Made by a program: the position numbers and the translations under genes
In this document: piece by piece, positions 27,571-36,960 of the stretch
Position numbering within the stretch: the stretch's first letter is position 1
How the letters are laid out: the number at the start of each line of letters is the position of its first letter
The notes under the pieces: generated by a model
What the model was told of the DNA's origin: nothing
Database searches by the model: none
What the model saw: only the letters and a program-made list of their open reading frames with translations
DNA from: Candidatus Thalassarchaeum sp.
Lineage (GTDB): Archaea; Thermoplasmatota; Poseidoniia; Poseidoniales; Thalassarchaeaceae
NCBI GenBank assembly: GCA_022449945.1
Contig: JAKURM010000008.1
Span: 1-45,918 of the forward strand
Direction: 5' to 3'
DNA length: 45,918 nt

Positions 27571-29136
27571 CTAGGATTGCTCCAACTTTCTAGATCGTTC
27601 CTCATGTGGTGCCCCTACTTCTCTGAGTAGTCGGGATCTAAGTGCCTCGTGGAGCCACATTCCCTCCTTTAGCTCAAGCATTAGTCCCCTCTCGATTAGG
27701 GGTTTTGGCGGACTTCCCTCCACACCGGCAGCTCTAGCCAGCCTAGTCCAAGGAACTGGCCTATCTGAAACTGCCAGGATTGATAGTATCTCTCGATGAT
27801 CATCTGGTAGAACATCAAGTATCTCCTCATCCAGGAATCGTAGCCAGTCCTCATGCAAGGTTTGGCCATAAATCTCCAGTAATTCTACCGCTAATGGGTG
27901 GCCCCCGGTAGCCTCGTATATCTGCTCTGCAGGAGCGGATTCGGGTAAATCCATCATTCCGAGCCAAGCAGAAACCTCCTCAATGCTCAGACCCGTTAGT
28001 GACAATTCAGTTACCCTTTCCCTGGTGATGACGTCGCGGCGATCATAGAATGCGAGATTGGTCCTAGAAATTAGCAAGAGTCTGAGCTGGGTTGATTCGG
28101 CTATCTGCAGAAGAGCTCCAAAGAAATGATCTCCGGTACTTCCGATATTGTGAACGTCATCGAGGATAATTAGCGCTTCACCTACGGATGAGTCTATCGT
28201 GTTGTCAACGAGTCCCTCCTTGTCATTCATGTGGGCAGTCAGGCGGCGTCGATAAGCATCCAAATCTATTCTTGCGCCAGGTCTGAGAGGGAGGGAGGCA
28301 AGAATGTTGTAAGGATCTTCAGATTCATCTGTGATGCCGAACCTGTGTAGAATACTGGTAGCAATCCCAAGCGGAGAATCCCATGGTTGGCACGGGTAGT
28401 ACATTGCCATCGGCCTTTGTTCTGAGCCGTTATACTCAGAAAGCCAATGTGATGCTAGTGTGGTCTTTCCACAGCCGGCAATACCGGAAAGAACGAGCAT
28501 TGGTTTACCTGACCTGAACCAATCTGCAAGAAGAGCCTTCTCGTTTGTCCTTCCATGAACTATTCGGGTAATAGGTGGACTAGTGTGGTAGGTAGAATGG
28601 GCACCTGTCATCATTGACAGTGAACCGGGGTCGGGGATTGTGTCCTCATTCTTTACTAGGACTCCAAATCTAATATCTCCAAAGTTCAGAACTCCCTCGT
28701 GTTGGGCATGCATAAGGACTTGTAGAAGGCTAAGGCCGGTCTGAAGCTTCGAGGAAGCTTGGTCGGCTCTAACTTCTAGAAGTTCCCCGTCCCTTGAGCG
28801 AACGAGGACCGTGGTTGAGCGTAAATTGGAGATTCGGTCTCTTGCCAATTCTCTCCCTACGTCTGTCAGTTGCCAGGTTTTTTGCCTTCTCTTTTCACCT
28901 CGAACGGTCCTACTGTGTTGAGACACCGCATCAAGTGACATCAATTCACTCATCGCCCTAGAGACATTGGGAGGGTGCAAGGCACACGACTCGGCAATTC
29001 CGGAGCGGGTGATATCATTAGTAACAATATAGTGATCAGCCTGATGGTCCTGCTCCCAGAGATGTAGGATGATCCTGTCCGATACGGAAACGTTTGGCTT
29101 TGCATCGCCGCGTGCCATGTTTTGCCTCGACGACAA
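27571..29136 (-). CDS. STAND-type NTPase with N-terminal winged-helix (MarR-like) domain
   Basis: N-terminal wHTH (SGIAESCALHPPNVSRAMSELMSLDAVSQHSRTVRGEKRRQKTWQLT); Walker A VLSGIAGCGKTTLASHWL; Walker B EALIILDDVHNI; GGHPLAVELL. Confidence 0.82.
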   Translation of the reverse strand: MSSRQNMARGDAKPNVSVSDRIILHLWEQDHQADHYIVTNDITRSGIAESCALHPPNVSRAMSELMSLDAVSQHSRTVRGEKRRQKTWQLTDVGRELARDRISNLRSTTVLVRSRDGELLEVRADQASSKLQTGLSLLQVLMHAQHEGVLNFGDIRFGVLVKNEDTIPDPGSLSMMTGAHSTYHTSPPITRIVHGRTNEKALLADWFRSGKPMLVLSGIAGCGKTTLASHWLSEYNGSEQRPMAMYYPCQPWDSPLGIATSILHRFGITDESEDPYNILASLPLRPGARIDLDAYRRRLTAHMNDKEGLVDNTIDSSVGEALIILDDVHNIGSTGDHFFGALLQIAESTQLRLLLISRTNLAFYDRRDVITRERVTELSLTGLSIEEVSAWLGMMDLPESAPAEQIYEATGGHPLAVELLEIYGQTLHEDWLRFLDEEILDVLPDDHREILSILAVSDRPVPWTRLARAAGVEGSPPKPLIERGLMLELKEGMWLHEALRSRLLREVGAPHEERSRKLEQS

Positions 29137-29170
29137 AGGTCTGCATCAAGCGTTCGGGACGTAGTATTAC

Positions 29171-31000
29171 CTAACCTTCATCGTGACAATGTGGATATCC
29201 TTGGTGCATAGGCGGCAAAAACAGATTGCTGCAGTCCCTATTGACCGAAGAAAGGCTGAGAACGCTCTCAGATCCAAGTCCAAGAGATACCGGCATAGTA
29301 GAAGAAGGGCTTGGAACATAGTCTTCTCCTGTCTGGGAAATTATCAGGTTTATTCCATCTCCCTCGGGCACTACAACATCCATTCCGAAGAATTCCATTT
29401 TTGCTATTACAGTGGTTCCGGGGACTAGCATCTCGCCCTCCTTGCCACCAGCATGAAATCTGAGGTCCATCACAGCATGACCCAGATGCTTGCCATCGCT
29501 GGATTGTACCATCTCCACGAACAGGTGACCGCTTGTTGATGCAAGAGAAATAGTGGCCTCCACGTGGAATGTAGGTGTGCCAACTATCCGGACTTCTCTT
29601 TCGAATTTGGGGCATTCGATTGTTAAGCTAGAGAATGCCGTGATGGTATCGCTGCCTCCAATAATTGAGCATTGGTCCATGTCCATCCTAATCCATTCTA
29701 AATCATTAGGGGGATACTGCACTTCGACCCTCCAGCCGCCAATGTTGTCCTGAACCTCTGCAACAAGCCTGGGCTGGGGGCCCTTGTCCATCAGATAGAA
29801 ATTGAACCATTCAAGCAGGTCATCGGCCCAGTCCCATCTTAGTGTATACGGGAAGGCCTCTCCACCTCTGCCAGATCCTAGGCCCTCATGATCAGAACTG
29901 CGATCTGGGTAGTGATGGCCCCACTGACCGTATAGACCCTTGACCTCAAACCCGGCATCAACCATGATGTTATGAACTGGGAATGCCATATGCGGGTCAA
30001 CGTTCCAGTCTTGCAATCCGTGAATGATATACACAGAACCTCCGTAATTCTGAATCGCTCTAGAAAGAAAATGCCTCTCTTCCCAATAGTCGCTTCCAGT
30101 CCATGCCAAGTTATCGCCAGTCAGATATGCCCCTACTCCAGCGTAATAGCCCTCAAAATATCCCTCACATGCATTCTGGACATCCTCTAAATCTCCATCA
30201 AGGCCGAAGCTGCCATAAACTCCATTGTGCATAATTGCCCCCCTTGCCTCCATGCTTCCATTCCTCCACATCAAATCATGGACCCCAATTAATCCTGACA
30301 TTGGGACAATCGTTCTCAGGAATTCTGAACCCATGGCAGCTGCCTCCCAGGGCGTGGATCCGTCGTATGACTTCCCGATGGCACCAACATTCCCATTTGA
30401 GAATGGTGCACTTCCAAGATATTCAACGGCCGCATGGATTCCCTCTTGCTCGTCCAAACCCATCAGATCCATGCAGTGATTTGATTCGCCTGTCCCAAAA
30501 ACGCTAACCTGAGCGACACCGAAACCGTGTGGGACGAAATTCTCGATCAAGAAGCGGCCAAGTCGGTTCGCCGGAGTTAAGGCATCGACATCTCCATCGT
30601 CGTAGTATGGCCCAATTTCAGCAATTATCGGTACGCGACAATTGTCTTCGACCTCTGGCAAATCAAAGTCACATCCTTCGATAACTGGCAGCCACAGTCC
30701 TAGATGGACCTCTGCGCCGCCCGATGCGCCAGCCCCCCCATCTACCAAGCCGATTGCTGGAACCTGAACATAGATAGAGCGAACCGAATCAATGGCAAAT
30801 GTGCCATTCCAGGAAACTCTGCTGAAAACATCATCGTCACGGTATTGCATTTCCGAGCGATCTTCAACAGGAGGCAACCAGTGTTCGTCTTCAGAAGAGT
30901 CGGGGTCAGCTATTGAACCGCCCAAACATCCCGATATCGATGGCATTAGCAAGAAAATGCAGATGAGGGCACACGAATTGCCAATGCGCATGATTTTCAC
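29171..31000 (-). CDS. Lipoprotein of the CocE/X-Pro dipeptidyl-peptidase (S15) family
   Basis: Signal plus lipobox PSISGCLGG; GAIGKSYDGSTPWEAA nucleophile region; YIIHGLQDWNV; C-terminal jelly-roll-like domain. Confidence 0.82.
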   Translation of the reverse strand: MKIMRIGNSCALICIFLLMPSISGCLGGSIADPDSSEDEHWLPPVEDRSEMQYRDDDVFSRVSWNGTFAIDSVRSIYVQVPAIGLVDGGAGASGGAEVHLGLWLPVIEGCDFDLPEVEDNCRVPIIAEIGPYYDDGDVDALTPANRLGRFLIENFVPHGFGVAQVSVFGTGESNHCMDLMGLDEQEGIHAAVEYLGSAPFSNGNVGAIGKSYDGSTPWEAAAMGSEFLRTIVPMSGLIGVHDLMWRNGSMEARGAIMHNGVYGSFGLDGDLEDVQNACEGYFEGYYAGVGAYLTGDNLAWTGSDYWEERHFLSRAIQNYGGSVYIIHGLQDWNVDPHMAFPVHNIMVDAGFEVKGLYGQWGHHYPDRSSDHEGLGSGRGGEAFPYTLRWDWADDLLEWFNFYLMDKGPQPRLVAEVQDNIGGWRVEVQYPPNDLEWIRMDMDQCSIIGGSDTITAFSSLTIECPKFEREVRIVGTPTFHVEATISLASTSGHLFVEMVQSSDGKHLGHAVMDLRFHAGGKEGEMLVPGTTVIAKMEFFGMDVVVPEGDGINLIISQTGEDYVPSPSSTMPVSLGLGSESVLSLSSVNRDCSNLFLPPMHQGYPHCHDEG

Positions 31001-31072
31001 GTGGAGGGGTCACTCATCATGGATTCGGTTTTCTGAGATGAGTTCAATAGTCCTAAGTTCTAAGACAATAGT

Positions 31073-31954
31073 ATGGGCGACTCTAGGATGGATAGGTTGC
31101 TTCGTTTGCAACGGATGGAGGCTACGGAGGCAGAAGTCTACAGGAGGTTGGCAAGGATCCAACCAGACCCAATGAACAAATCTATTCTAGAAGGAATTGC
31201 GTTGGAAGAGGAGAGGCACGAGTCGGAAATTGCAAAGATGACAGGACAAGTTATTGAAGCGGACATCTGGAAAGTGAGGAAGCAAGTAATGCTTGCCAGG
31301 CTTTTCGGTTTCACTTTCTCTATCAAGATGATGGAGGCCACGGAGAAGGATGCTTCTGCTGAATATCGGGAGCTCGGACTCCATGACATTGCGGACGAAG
31401 AGGATGCTCATGAGGAAAACATGATTGGGATGCTCGACGAAGAACGGTTGCGATACTCGGGTAGCGTAGTACTGGGGATGTCCGACGCATTGGTAGAGCT
31501 AACTGGCGCTCTAGCTGGACTTACCTTTGCACTTCGAGACCTGAGGCTGGTAGCATTGGCCGGTTTGGTAACAGGAATTGCCGCGGCGTTCAGCATGGGG
31601 GCCTCGGAGTTCCTTTCTTCTAGGGCCGAGAAGAAGGACGAGTCGGCAATAAAGGCTGCAATATTCACTTGGATTTCCTACCTAATTACTGTCTTGCTTC
31701 TTGTTTCTCCGTATCTATTAATCGGTAATGACACAGCAGACTTCCAAGGACTTGGTCCCCACATTCAGGCCCTGTTCGGTACCCTTTCCATTGGGCTAAT
31801 CATTGTGGCTTTGTTCAACTACTATGTCTCAGTAGTTGAAGGAGTCTCATTCAAGACCAGATTCTCTGAGATGGCAGCAATCCTGGGAGTTGTTACCCTG
31901 ATTTCTTACGGAATAGGAATAGCTCTTCGGGGTTTTCTAGGAGTGGAAGTCTGA
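31073..31954 (+). CDS. Ferritin-like (rubrerythrin-type) domain fused to VIT1/CCC1 transporter
   Basis: N-terminal EATEAEVYRRLARIQPD...EGIALEEERHESEI diiron-type motif; C-terminal VVLGMSDALVELTGALAGLTFAL...GIAAAFSMGASEFLSSRAE VIT1 motif. Confidence 0.88.
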   Translation: MGDSRMDRLLRLQRMEATEAEVYRRLARIQPDPMNKSILEGIALEEERHESEIAKMTGQVIEADIWKVRKQVMLARLFGFTFSIKMMEATEKDASAEYRELGLHDIADEEDAHEENMIGMLDEERLRYSGSVVLGMSDALVELTGALAGLTFALRDLRLVALAGLVTGIAAAFSMGASEFLSSRAEKKDESAIKAAIFTWISYLITVLLLVSPYLLIGNDTADFQGLGPHIQALFGTLSIGLIIVALFNYYVSVVEGVSFKTRFSEMAAILGVVTLISYGIGIALRGFLGVEV

Positions 31955-31974
31955 GATTGGGGGCGGTTCCGCAA

Positions 31975-32010
31975 TCTATGTGTCCGACACCGGTCTCCGG
32001 GACACATGGA
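31975..32010 (+). other. Inverted repeat burying the start codon of the M32 carboxypeptidase gene
   Basis: TCTATGTGTCC (31975-31985) pairs with GGACACATGGA (32000-32010), 11 bp with one G-U; the ATG at 32006-32008 is inside the stem. Confidence 0.6.
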
Positions 32011-33508
32011 TACATACGAGGAATTGCTCGCTAGACTGAAAGACATAGACTTAATTGGCCAGATTGGGGGGTTGATTAGCTGGGATCAAGAGGTGCTAAT
32101 GCCACCGAAGGCAGCCTCATTGAGAGCAGAACAACTTGCTTGGGTATCAAAGGCAGGTCACGAGAGGTTGACAGACCAGAAAATAGGAGAGTTGCTAACT
32201 CAACTTGAGTCTGATGACGGTCTCGATGAAGTTGGATTGGCAAATGTCAGGCTTGCTAGGGAATCCTATGACAGGGCCACGAAGCTCCCGACCGGATTCG
32301 TCGAAGAGATGGCCAAGCACAGATCTAGGGCTCAGATTTCATGGACAGAGGCCCGTTCAAAGGACGACTTCTCTATCTTCCGAGACGACTTGGCGAAGGC
32401 AATAGAGCTCGCAAGAAAGAAGGCCGACTATCTTGGATACGAAGACTTGCGATACGATGCCCTTCTGGACCTGTACGAGACGGGACTGACTGTGGCTAGA
32501 GTCGATCCGCTTTTCGCTGGGCTACGAGATAAAGTCGCACCATTGATCAGGGCGGTTATGGAAAGTGGAAGGCGTCCCGACACATCCTGGATTGATGACA
32601 ATTCTTGGCCCCAACCAGCACAAGAGCAGTTGAGTCAAGGCGTTGCTGAAGCGATTGGTTTTGACTTCAATGCAGGTAGGAGGGATGCATCGACACATCC
32701 CTTCTGTGGTGGGCCGAATCCAGATGACGTAAGATGGACAACCAGGTACAATGAGTCTGATCCATTCGGCTCACTCTATGGTTCGATGCACGAGACGGGC
32801 CACGGGACCTATGAACAAGGTCGAAGAAGAGACTTAGATTTCCAACCCGCTGGACAGGCAAATGGTCTTGGAGTTCACGAGAGCCAGAGCAGGCTCTGGG
32901 AGAACCAAGTTGGGAGATCTAGGGAGTTCTGCGAATGGGCACTCCCACTTTGGAAGAAGTGCTTTCCCGAAAATACGGAAGAAATAGGCGTAGAAGAGTT
33001 ATGGCAGGCTGTCAACCTAGTAGAGCCTAGTCTAATCAGGGTGGAGGCAGACGAGGCGACCTACAATTTGCATATCATGATTCGTTACGAGATTGAGAAA
33101 ATGTTGATCGGAGGAAGTCTTGAGGTTGATGATCTTCCTGATGCATGGGACGATATGTACGAGGAATTCTTGGGAATCAGGGCCCCTAATCGTGCACTTG
33201 GGGTCCTGCAAGATATTCACTGGTCCATGGGGGCATTTGGCTACTTCCCCACATATACTCTGGGTAACCTGTATGCAGCACAGCTCCTAGAGGCGGCTAG
33301 AGGAGAATTGCCTGAACATGACTTGCAGATTAGCAGAGGTGACTTCGTGCCATTGCTCAGCTGGATGAGAGAGCACGTGCACAGCAGAGGCAGTATTCTC
33401 AAGCCCGCTCAACTTATTGAGGAAGCAACGGGGGCTGCGCCATCTCCCGATGCTTTTGTCCGGTATCTTGGATCGAAGATAGAAAGGCTGTATGGCATTA
33501 AGGCGTAA
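32006..33508 (+). CDS. Carboxypeptidase Taq, M32 family metallopeptidase
   Basis: MHETGHGTYEQG (HExxH); HESQSRLWENQVGRSREF; IRVEADEATYNLHIMIRYEIE. Confidence 0.95.
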   Translation: MDTYEELLARLKDIDLIGQIGGLISWDQEVLMPPKAASLRAEQLAWVSKAGHERLTDQKIGELLTQLESDDGLDEVGLANVRLARESYDRATKLPTGFVEEMAKHRSRAQISWTEARSKDDFSIFRDDLAKAIELARKKADYLGYEDLRYDALLDLYETGLTVARVDPLFAGLRDKVAPLIRAVMESGRRPDTSWIDDNSWPQPAQEQLSQGVAEAIGFDFNAGRRDASTHPFCGGPNPDDVRWTTRYNESDPFGSLYGSMHETGHGTYEQGRRRDLDFQPAGQANGLGVHESQSRLWENQVGRSREFCEWALPLWKKCFPENTEEIGVEELWQAVNLVEPSLIRVEADEATYNLHIMIRYEIEKMLIGGSLEVDDLPDAWDDMYEEFLGIRAPNRALGVLQDIHWSMGAFGYFPTYTLGNLYAAQLLEAARGELPEHDLQISRGDFVPLLSWMREHVHSRGSILKPAQLIEEATGAAPSPDAFVRYLGSKIERLYGIKA

Positions 33509-33548
33509 CGTCGAGCAAAGTCGATAGCGGGGGCGTCTTTGGACGAAC

Positions 33549-34634
33549 ATGGCAACTGGTAGTTTGGAGTTCTATGCTTCGTTCGTTCGCAAAGTAGACG
33601 GGCCGTGCTCCATTATCTGCATTGAAGAAGATGTCATGGTTGCTGGTTCTCGGAACGGGGAACTGTCGACTTGGGAAATTAGCAGCGGATCGAAGAAATG
33701 GAGTCTTGAGTTCGATGGGCATTGCTCAAGTGCAGACATCAATGATGGGTTGGTCTTCCTTTCGGAGTCCGATAATCTACATTGCATAGAAATCGAGTAC
33801 GGGGAGTTACTTTGGAGCAGTGAGCTGGAGGGTTCCTGCGATTTGGTCAAATTCTCCAATGAAGGGATATGGGTAACCTCTTCCGTCTACAGCCTAGAGA
33901 TACAGGACTACTATGATAGTGCAGTATGGCTATTTGACTATCAAGGTGGTCTAATGGAAAAATGGTCAATTGAGGGGAGGGCTTGGTCATTGGATTCTGT
34001 ATCTCAGGCTGCCATAATCGGGCTCAGCAGACCAAAATGCGGCTATTGCACCGTTACTCGGGAGGAGGGCGTTAAGTACCATTCTCTAGACATCTCAAGT
34101 CCAGTAACTGTAGGAATGTCGAGTCATAAAGGGGCTCTTCTGGGCCACAGCGATGGTAGCATGAGTCATGTTACAATGGATGGATCTTATTCGACGAGCA
34201 TTGGGGAGGGATCAGTTTCCGCATTGAGCATGCATGAAGACTGGGTAATTGGGATGGATTCTGGAGAACTGGTATCCGGCGACAATATGGGTTCATGGAA
34301 AGTAGAATTAGGAGGAATTGTTGACTTGGTGAAATTGGGCCCTTCTCCCGATGGGGGGTCATGTGTGTGGGCTTCATCTTGGTCCGATTCATGCAAATTA
34401 TCTCTTCTCGAAACCCATAGTGGTCTGGAAAAAATGAAGATTCTTCATGGCGATAGAGTATCTGTGGGTTCTTCGGTGCCAGGAATAATTGCTCTCGGTG
34501 ATAATTGTGGTCGAGTTTTTCTCCTGGAAGACGAGGTTATTGGCCGAAGGAGAAATCAAGTTGATAGAAATTTGGACGATGATAAAAAGAGTGAACTGCT
34601 AAGAAGAAAGATTCGCGAGCTCAGGATGAAGTGA
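33549..34634 (+). CDS. Beta-propeller (PQQ/WD-like repeat) protein, function unknown
   Basis: Repeated blades such as VMVAGSRNGELSTWEISSGSKKWSLEFDG and LVFLSESDNLHCIEIEYGELLWSSELEG; charged C-terminal tail. Confidence 0.7.
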   Translation: MATGSLEFYASFVRKVDGPCSIICIEEDVMVAGSRNGELSTWEISSGSKKWSLEFDGHCSSADINDGLVFLSESDNLHCIEIEYGELLWSSELEGSCDLVKFSNEGIWVTSSVYSLEIQDYYDSAVWLFDYQGGLMEKWSIEGRAWSLDSVSQAAIIGLSRPKCGYCTVTREEGVKYHSLDISSPVTVGMSSHKGALLGHSDGSMSHVTMDGSYSTSIGEGSVSALSMHEDWVIGMDSGELVSGDNMGSWKVELGGIVDLVKLGPSPDGGSCVWASSWSDSCKLSLLETHSGLEKMKILHGDRVSVGSSVPGIIALGDNCGRVFLLEDEVIGRRRNQVDRNLDDDKKSELLRRKIRELRMK

Positions 34635-34692
34635 TTTGCAGTGGAAATTTACTATTTTGGACCCCTTTTTCCAGTGGACTGCGCCTTATTTC

Positions 34693-34707
34693 GGGAAAGG
34701 TTTATGA
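34693..34707 (+). promoter_or_regulatory. Archaeal BRE/TATA-like promoter for the candidate ncRNA
   Basis: GGGAAAGG followed by TTTATGA, about 25 nt before the first strong hairpin. Confidence 0.45.
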
Positions 34708-34727
34708 GCCGGTCACGACCCTGTGTT

Positions 34728-35310
34728 CTTTGCCGCTCCGGGGGAGTGGTGTGAGGGCGCTTCGGCGCGACTCGCGGGCCACATAACCGAGCCCCAAAGC
34801 TGGGGCGGTAGAACCGAGATTCGAAAGGAGATCGGGGAAAGGCTGGAACGTCTGTGGACGGGAAGGCAGCGGCGACGAAATCGGAGGAACTGGACGCAAG
34901 GAAGGGGAGAGCGAGAAAGAAGCTGCAGAGATACACGCGCGTAGGGGGAAGAGAATGAACCTGGGTCGCGGAAAAGTGGGAAACGAAGTGGAGAGAACCG
35001 GACGCAAGGAAGGGGAAGGAAACCGAGGGAAACACTTGGGCAACAAGGGCGGGGAGACCCGTGGAGGAGCTCGTATCGAATCGTGGAAGGAGAATACCGA
35101 GAGGTAGGAACGGAAGCGGAGACGGCAAAAGAGAGAGAGATCGTTCAAGAGTCGGAAAATGACAAAGGGAGAGCACGAAGTCCCGGAGTCTTCTACCCGG
35201 GGAAACTCGGGCCTTCGGGCCCGAGGGACACCCGGACCCTGCGGAGTTAACAGGGGGGGATGCTCCCCCATGTGCAGAACCCCCTGTTGCTCCCACCTGT
35301 TTACTTCGGC
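34728..35310 (+). ncRNA. Candidate large structured non-coding RNA, no family recognised
   Basis: About 580 nt with no credible ORF. Purine-rich and T-depleted (34861-34920: G 27, A 22, C 9, T 2). Hairpins: CCGCTCC/GGAGTGG 34733-34749; GAG..GCGC-TTCG-GCGC..CTC 34753-34773; GCCCCA-AAGC-TGGGGC 34791-34806; CTCGGGCC-TTCG-GGCCCGAG 35206-35225; AACAGGGGG/CCCCCTGTT 35249-35257 with 35280-35288. Confidence 0.65.
34888..35016 (+). repeat. 22-nt near-identical direct repeat pair inside the candidate ncRNA
   Basis: GAACTGGACGCAAGGAAGGGGA ending at 34908 and GAACCGGACGCAAGGAAGGGGA ending at 35016; 108-nt offset, one mismatch. Confidence 0.85.
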
Positions 35311-35350
35311 CCTTATTTCCTTCAATGCCTTAGCAGAGCCTTTTCCTTGT

Positions 35351-36952
35351 TCAAGAACTGGGCCCTATCATGTTCTCAGGCCTGACCCATTCATCGAATT
35401 GCTCGTCAGTGAGCATCTCCATCTGAATCGCGCTCTGCCTAAGAGTCAGGCCTTTCTCATGGGCGTTCTTCGCTATCTTGGCTGCATTGTCATAACCTAT
35501 GTGTGGGTTTAGAGCTGTGACTAGCATTAGCGAATTCTCAAGGTGTTCAGATATATTTTCCTTATTGGCCTCCAAGCCCGAAACGCACTTCTCTGAGAAC
35601 GAGATGCAAGTATCAGAAATCAGTCTGATGCTGTGTAGGAAGTTGTGAATCATCAGCGGTTTGAACACATTCAGTTCGAAGTTCCCTTGGCTGCCACCAA
35701 TGGAAATCGCCGTATGGTTCCCAATTACCTGGCAGCAAACCATTGTCATTGCTTCAGACTGAGTTGGATTTACCTTGCCTGGCATGATGCTGGAACCTGG
35801 CTCGTTTGCAGGTAGAGCCAGTTCTCCAAAACCGCATCGGGGACCTGATCCTAGCCATCTGATGTCATTGGCTATCTTCATCAGTGAGACTGCGAGAGTG
35901 TTGAGTGCGCCAGATGCAGAAACGATTGCATCGTGAGCAGCCAATTGTGCAAACTTGTTCTCTGCACTTTCAAATGGAAGGTCGGTCTTTTCTGCGATTT
36001 TCTCTGCGACCAAATTTGCGAACTCAGGGTGCGTATTCAGGCCTGTTCCCACAGCAGTACCTCCCAGGGCCAGTTCGAATAGGTCCACCAGAGAGGACTG
36101 GATTCTAATCAAGTCTGCATCAAGCATTGAGACATATGCTCCGAATTCCTGATCCAGTGTTAGTGGAACTGCATCCATCAGATGTGTTCGCCCAATCTTG
36201 ACTATGCCAGAGAACTCTTCTGACTTTGCAGATAGTTGTGAACGTAATTTAGCGATTGCTGGAATTAGTCTGTGTTGAACTTCCTCTGCGGCAGCGATGT
36301 GCATTGCAGTAGGGAATGTATCGTTGCTGGATTGAGCCCTGTTCACATGGTCATTCGGGTGAATTGGCGTCTTGCTGCCCAGTTTTCCCCCCGCCATCTC
36401 AATTGCCCGATTGGCAATGACCTCGTTGGCATTCATATTCGTCTGTGTCCCAGAACCAGTCTGCCAAATCCTGAGGGGGAAATGTTCGTCCAGAGAACCC
36501 GAAATAACCTCATTGCAAGCCTCGGATATCAAATTCCCAATCTCCTCATCGAGTCCCCCGAGTTCCACGTTAGTCTCGGCTGCAGCTTGCTTCAGAACCC
36601 CAAAAGCACGGATTACCGACCTGGGCATCCTGTCTTCGCCAATGTCGAAGTTGACCAGGGACCTGGCCGTCTGTGCGCCAAAGTACCTATCGGCAGGGAC
36701 CTCTATCTCCCCCATGGTGTCCTTCTCAATCCTGAATTTTCCTTTCGATGTCTTCGGTTTCCTAGGTTCGCTCGGGACAGAGTCAGTCCGTGGAGGCTCG
36801 CTACCTGAAAGCGAGCTTTCAATCATCCTCGAGATGGTTGCAGACCTTCCGCTCTGTCTTCCCTTTCCAACTCTGGCGTCCAACCTCTTGGCCAGATTCT
36901 CTGGTATGCTGACTGTGATTATCCTTCGATCGCCCGCACGGTGCTTTGCCAT
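35351..36952 (-). CDS. fumC: Class II fumarase with an N-terminal ribbon-helix-helix (CopG-like) domain fusion
   Basis: Fumarase core [30 protein letters not shown] ... [18 protein letters not shown] ... [17 protein letters not shown]-terminal [40 protein letters not shown] fits an RHH fold. Confidence 0.88.
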   Translation of the reverse strand: MAKHRAGDRRIITVSIPENLAKRLDARVGKGRQSGRSATISRMIESSLSGSEPPRTDSVPSEPRKPKTSKGKFRIEKDTMGEIEVPADRYFGAQTARSLVNFDIGEDRMPRSVIRAFGVLKQAAAETNVELGGLDEEIGNLISEACNEVISGSLDEHFPLRIWQTGSGTQTNMNANEVIANRAIEMAGGKLGSKTPIHPNDHVNRAQSSNDTFPTAMHIAAAEEVQHRLIPAIAKLRSQLSAKSEEFSGIVKIGRTHLMDAVPLTLDQEFGAYVSMLDADLIRIQSSLVDLFELALGGTAVGTGLNTHPEFANLVAEKIAEKTDLPFESAENKFAQLAAHDAIVSASGALNTLAVSLMKIANDIRWLGSGPRCGFGELALPANEPGSSIMPGKVNPTQSEAMTMVCCQVIGNHTAISIGGSQGNFELNVFKPLMIHNFLHSIRLISDTCISFSEKCVSGLEANKENISEHLENSLMLVTALNPHIGYDNAAKIAKNAHEKGLTLRQSAIQMEMLTDEQFDEWVRPENMIGPSS

Positions 36953-36960
36953 GAAATTTC

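Noticed and set aside
34652-35325. Two overlapping minus-strand ORFs (214 aa and 207 aa) and a plus-strand 73-aa ORF in the ncRNA region
   Set aside because: Low-complexity S/P/L/F- or R-rich translations in conflicting frames; they arise because a T-depleted purine-rich strand has few stop codons on either strand.
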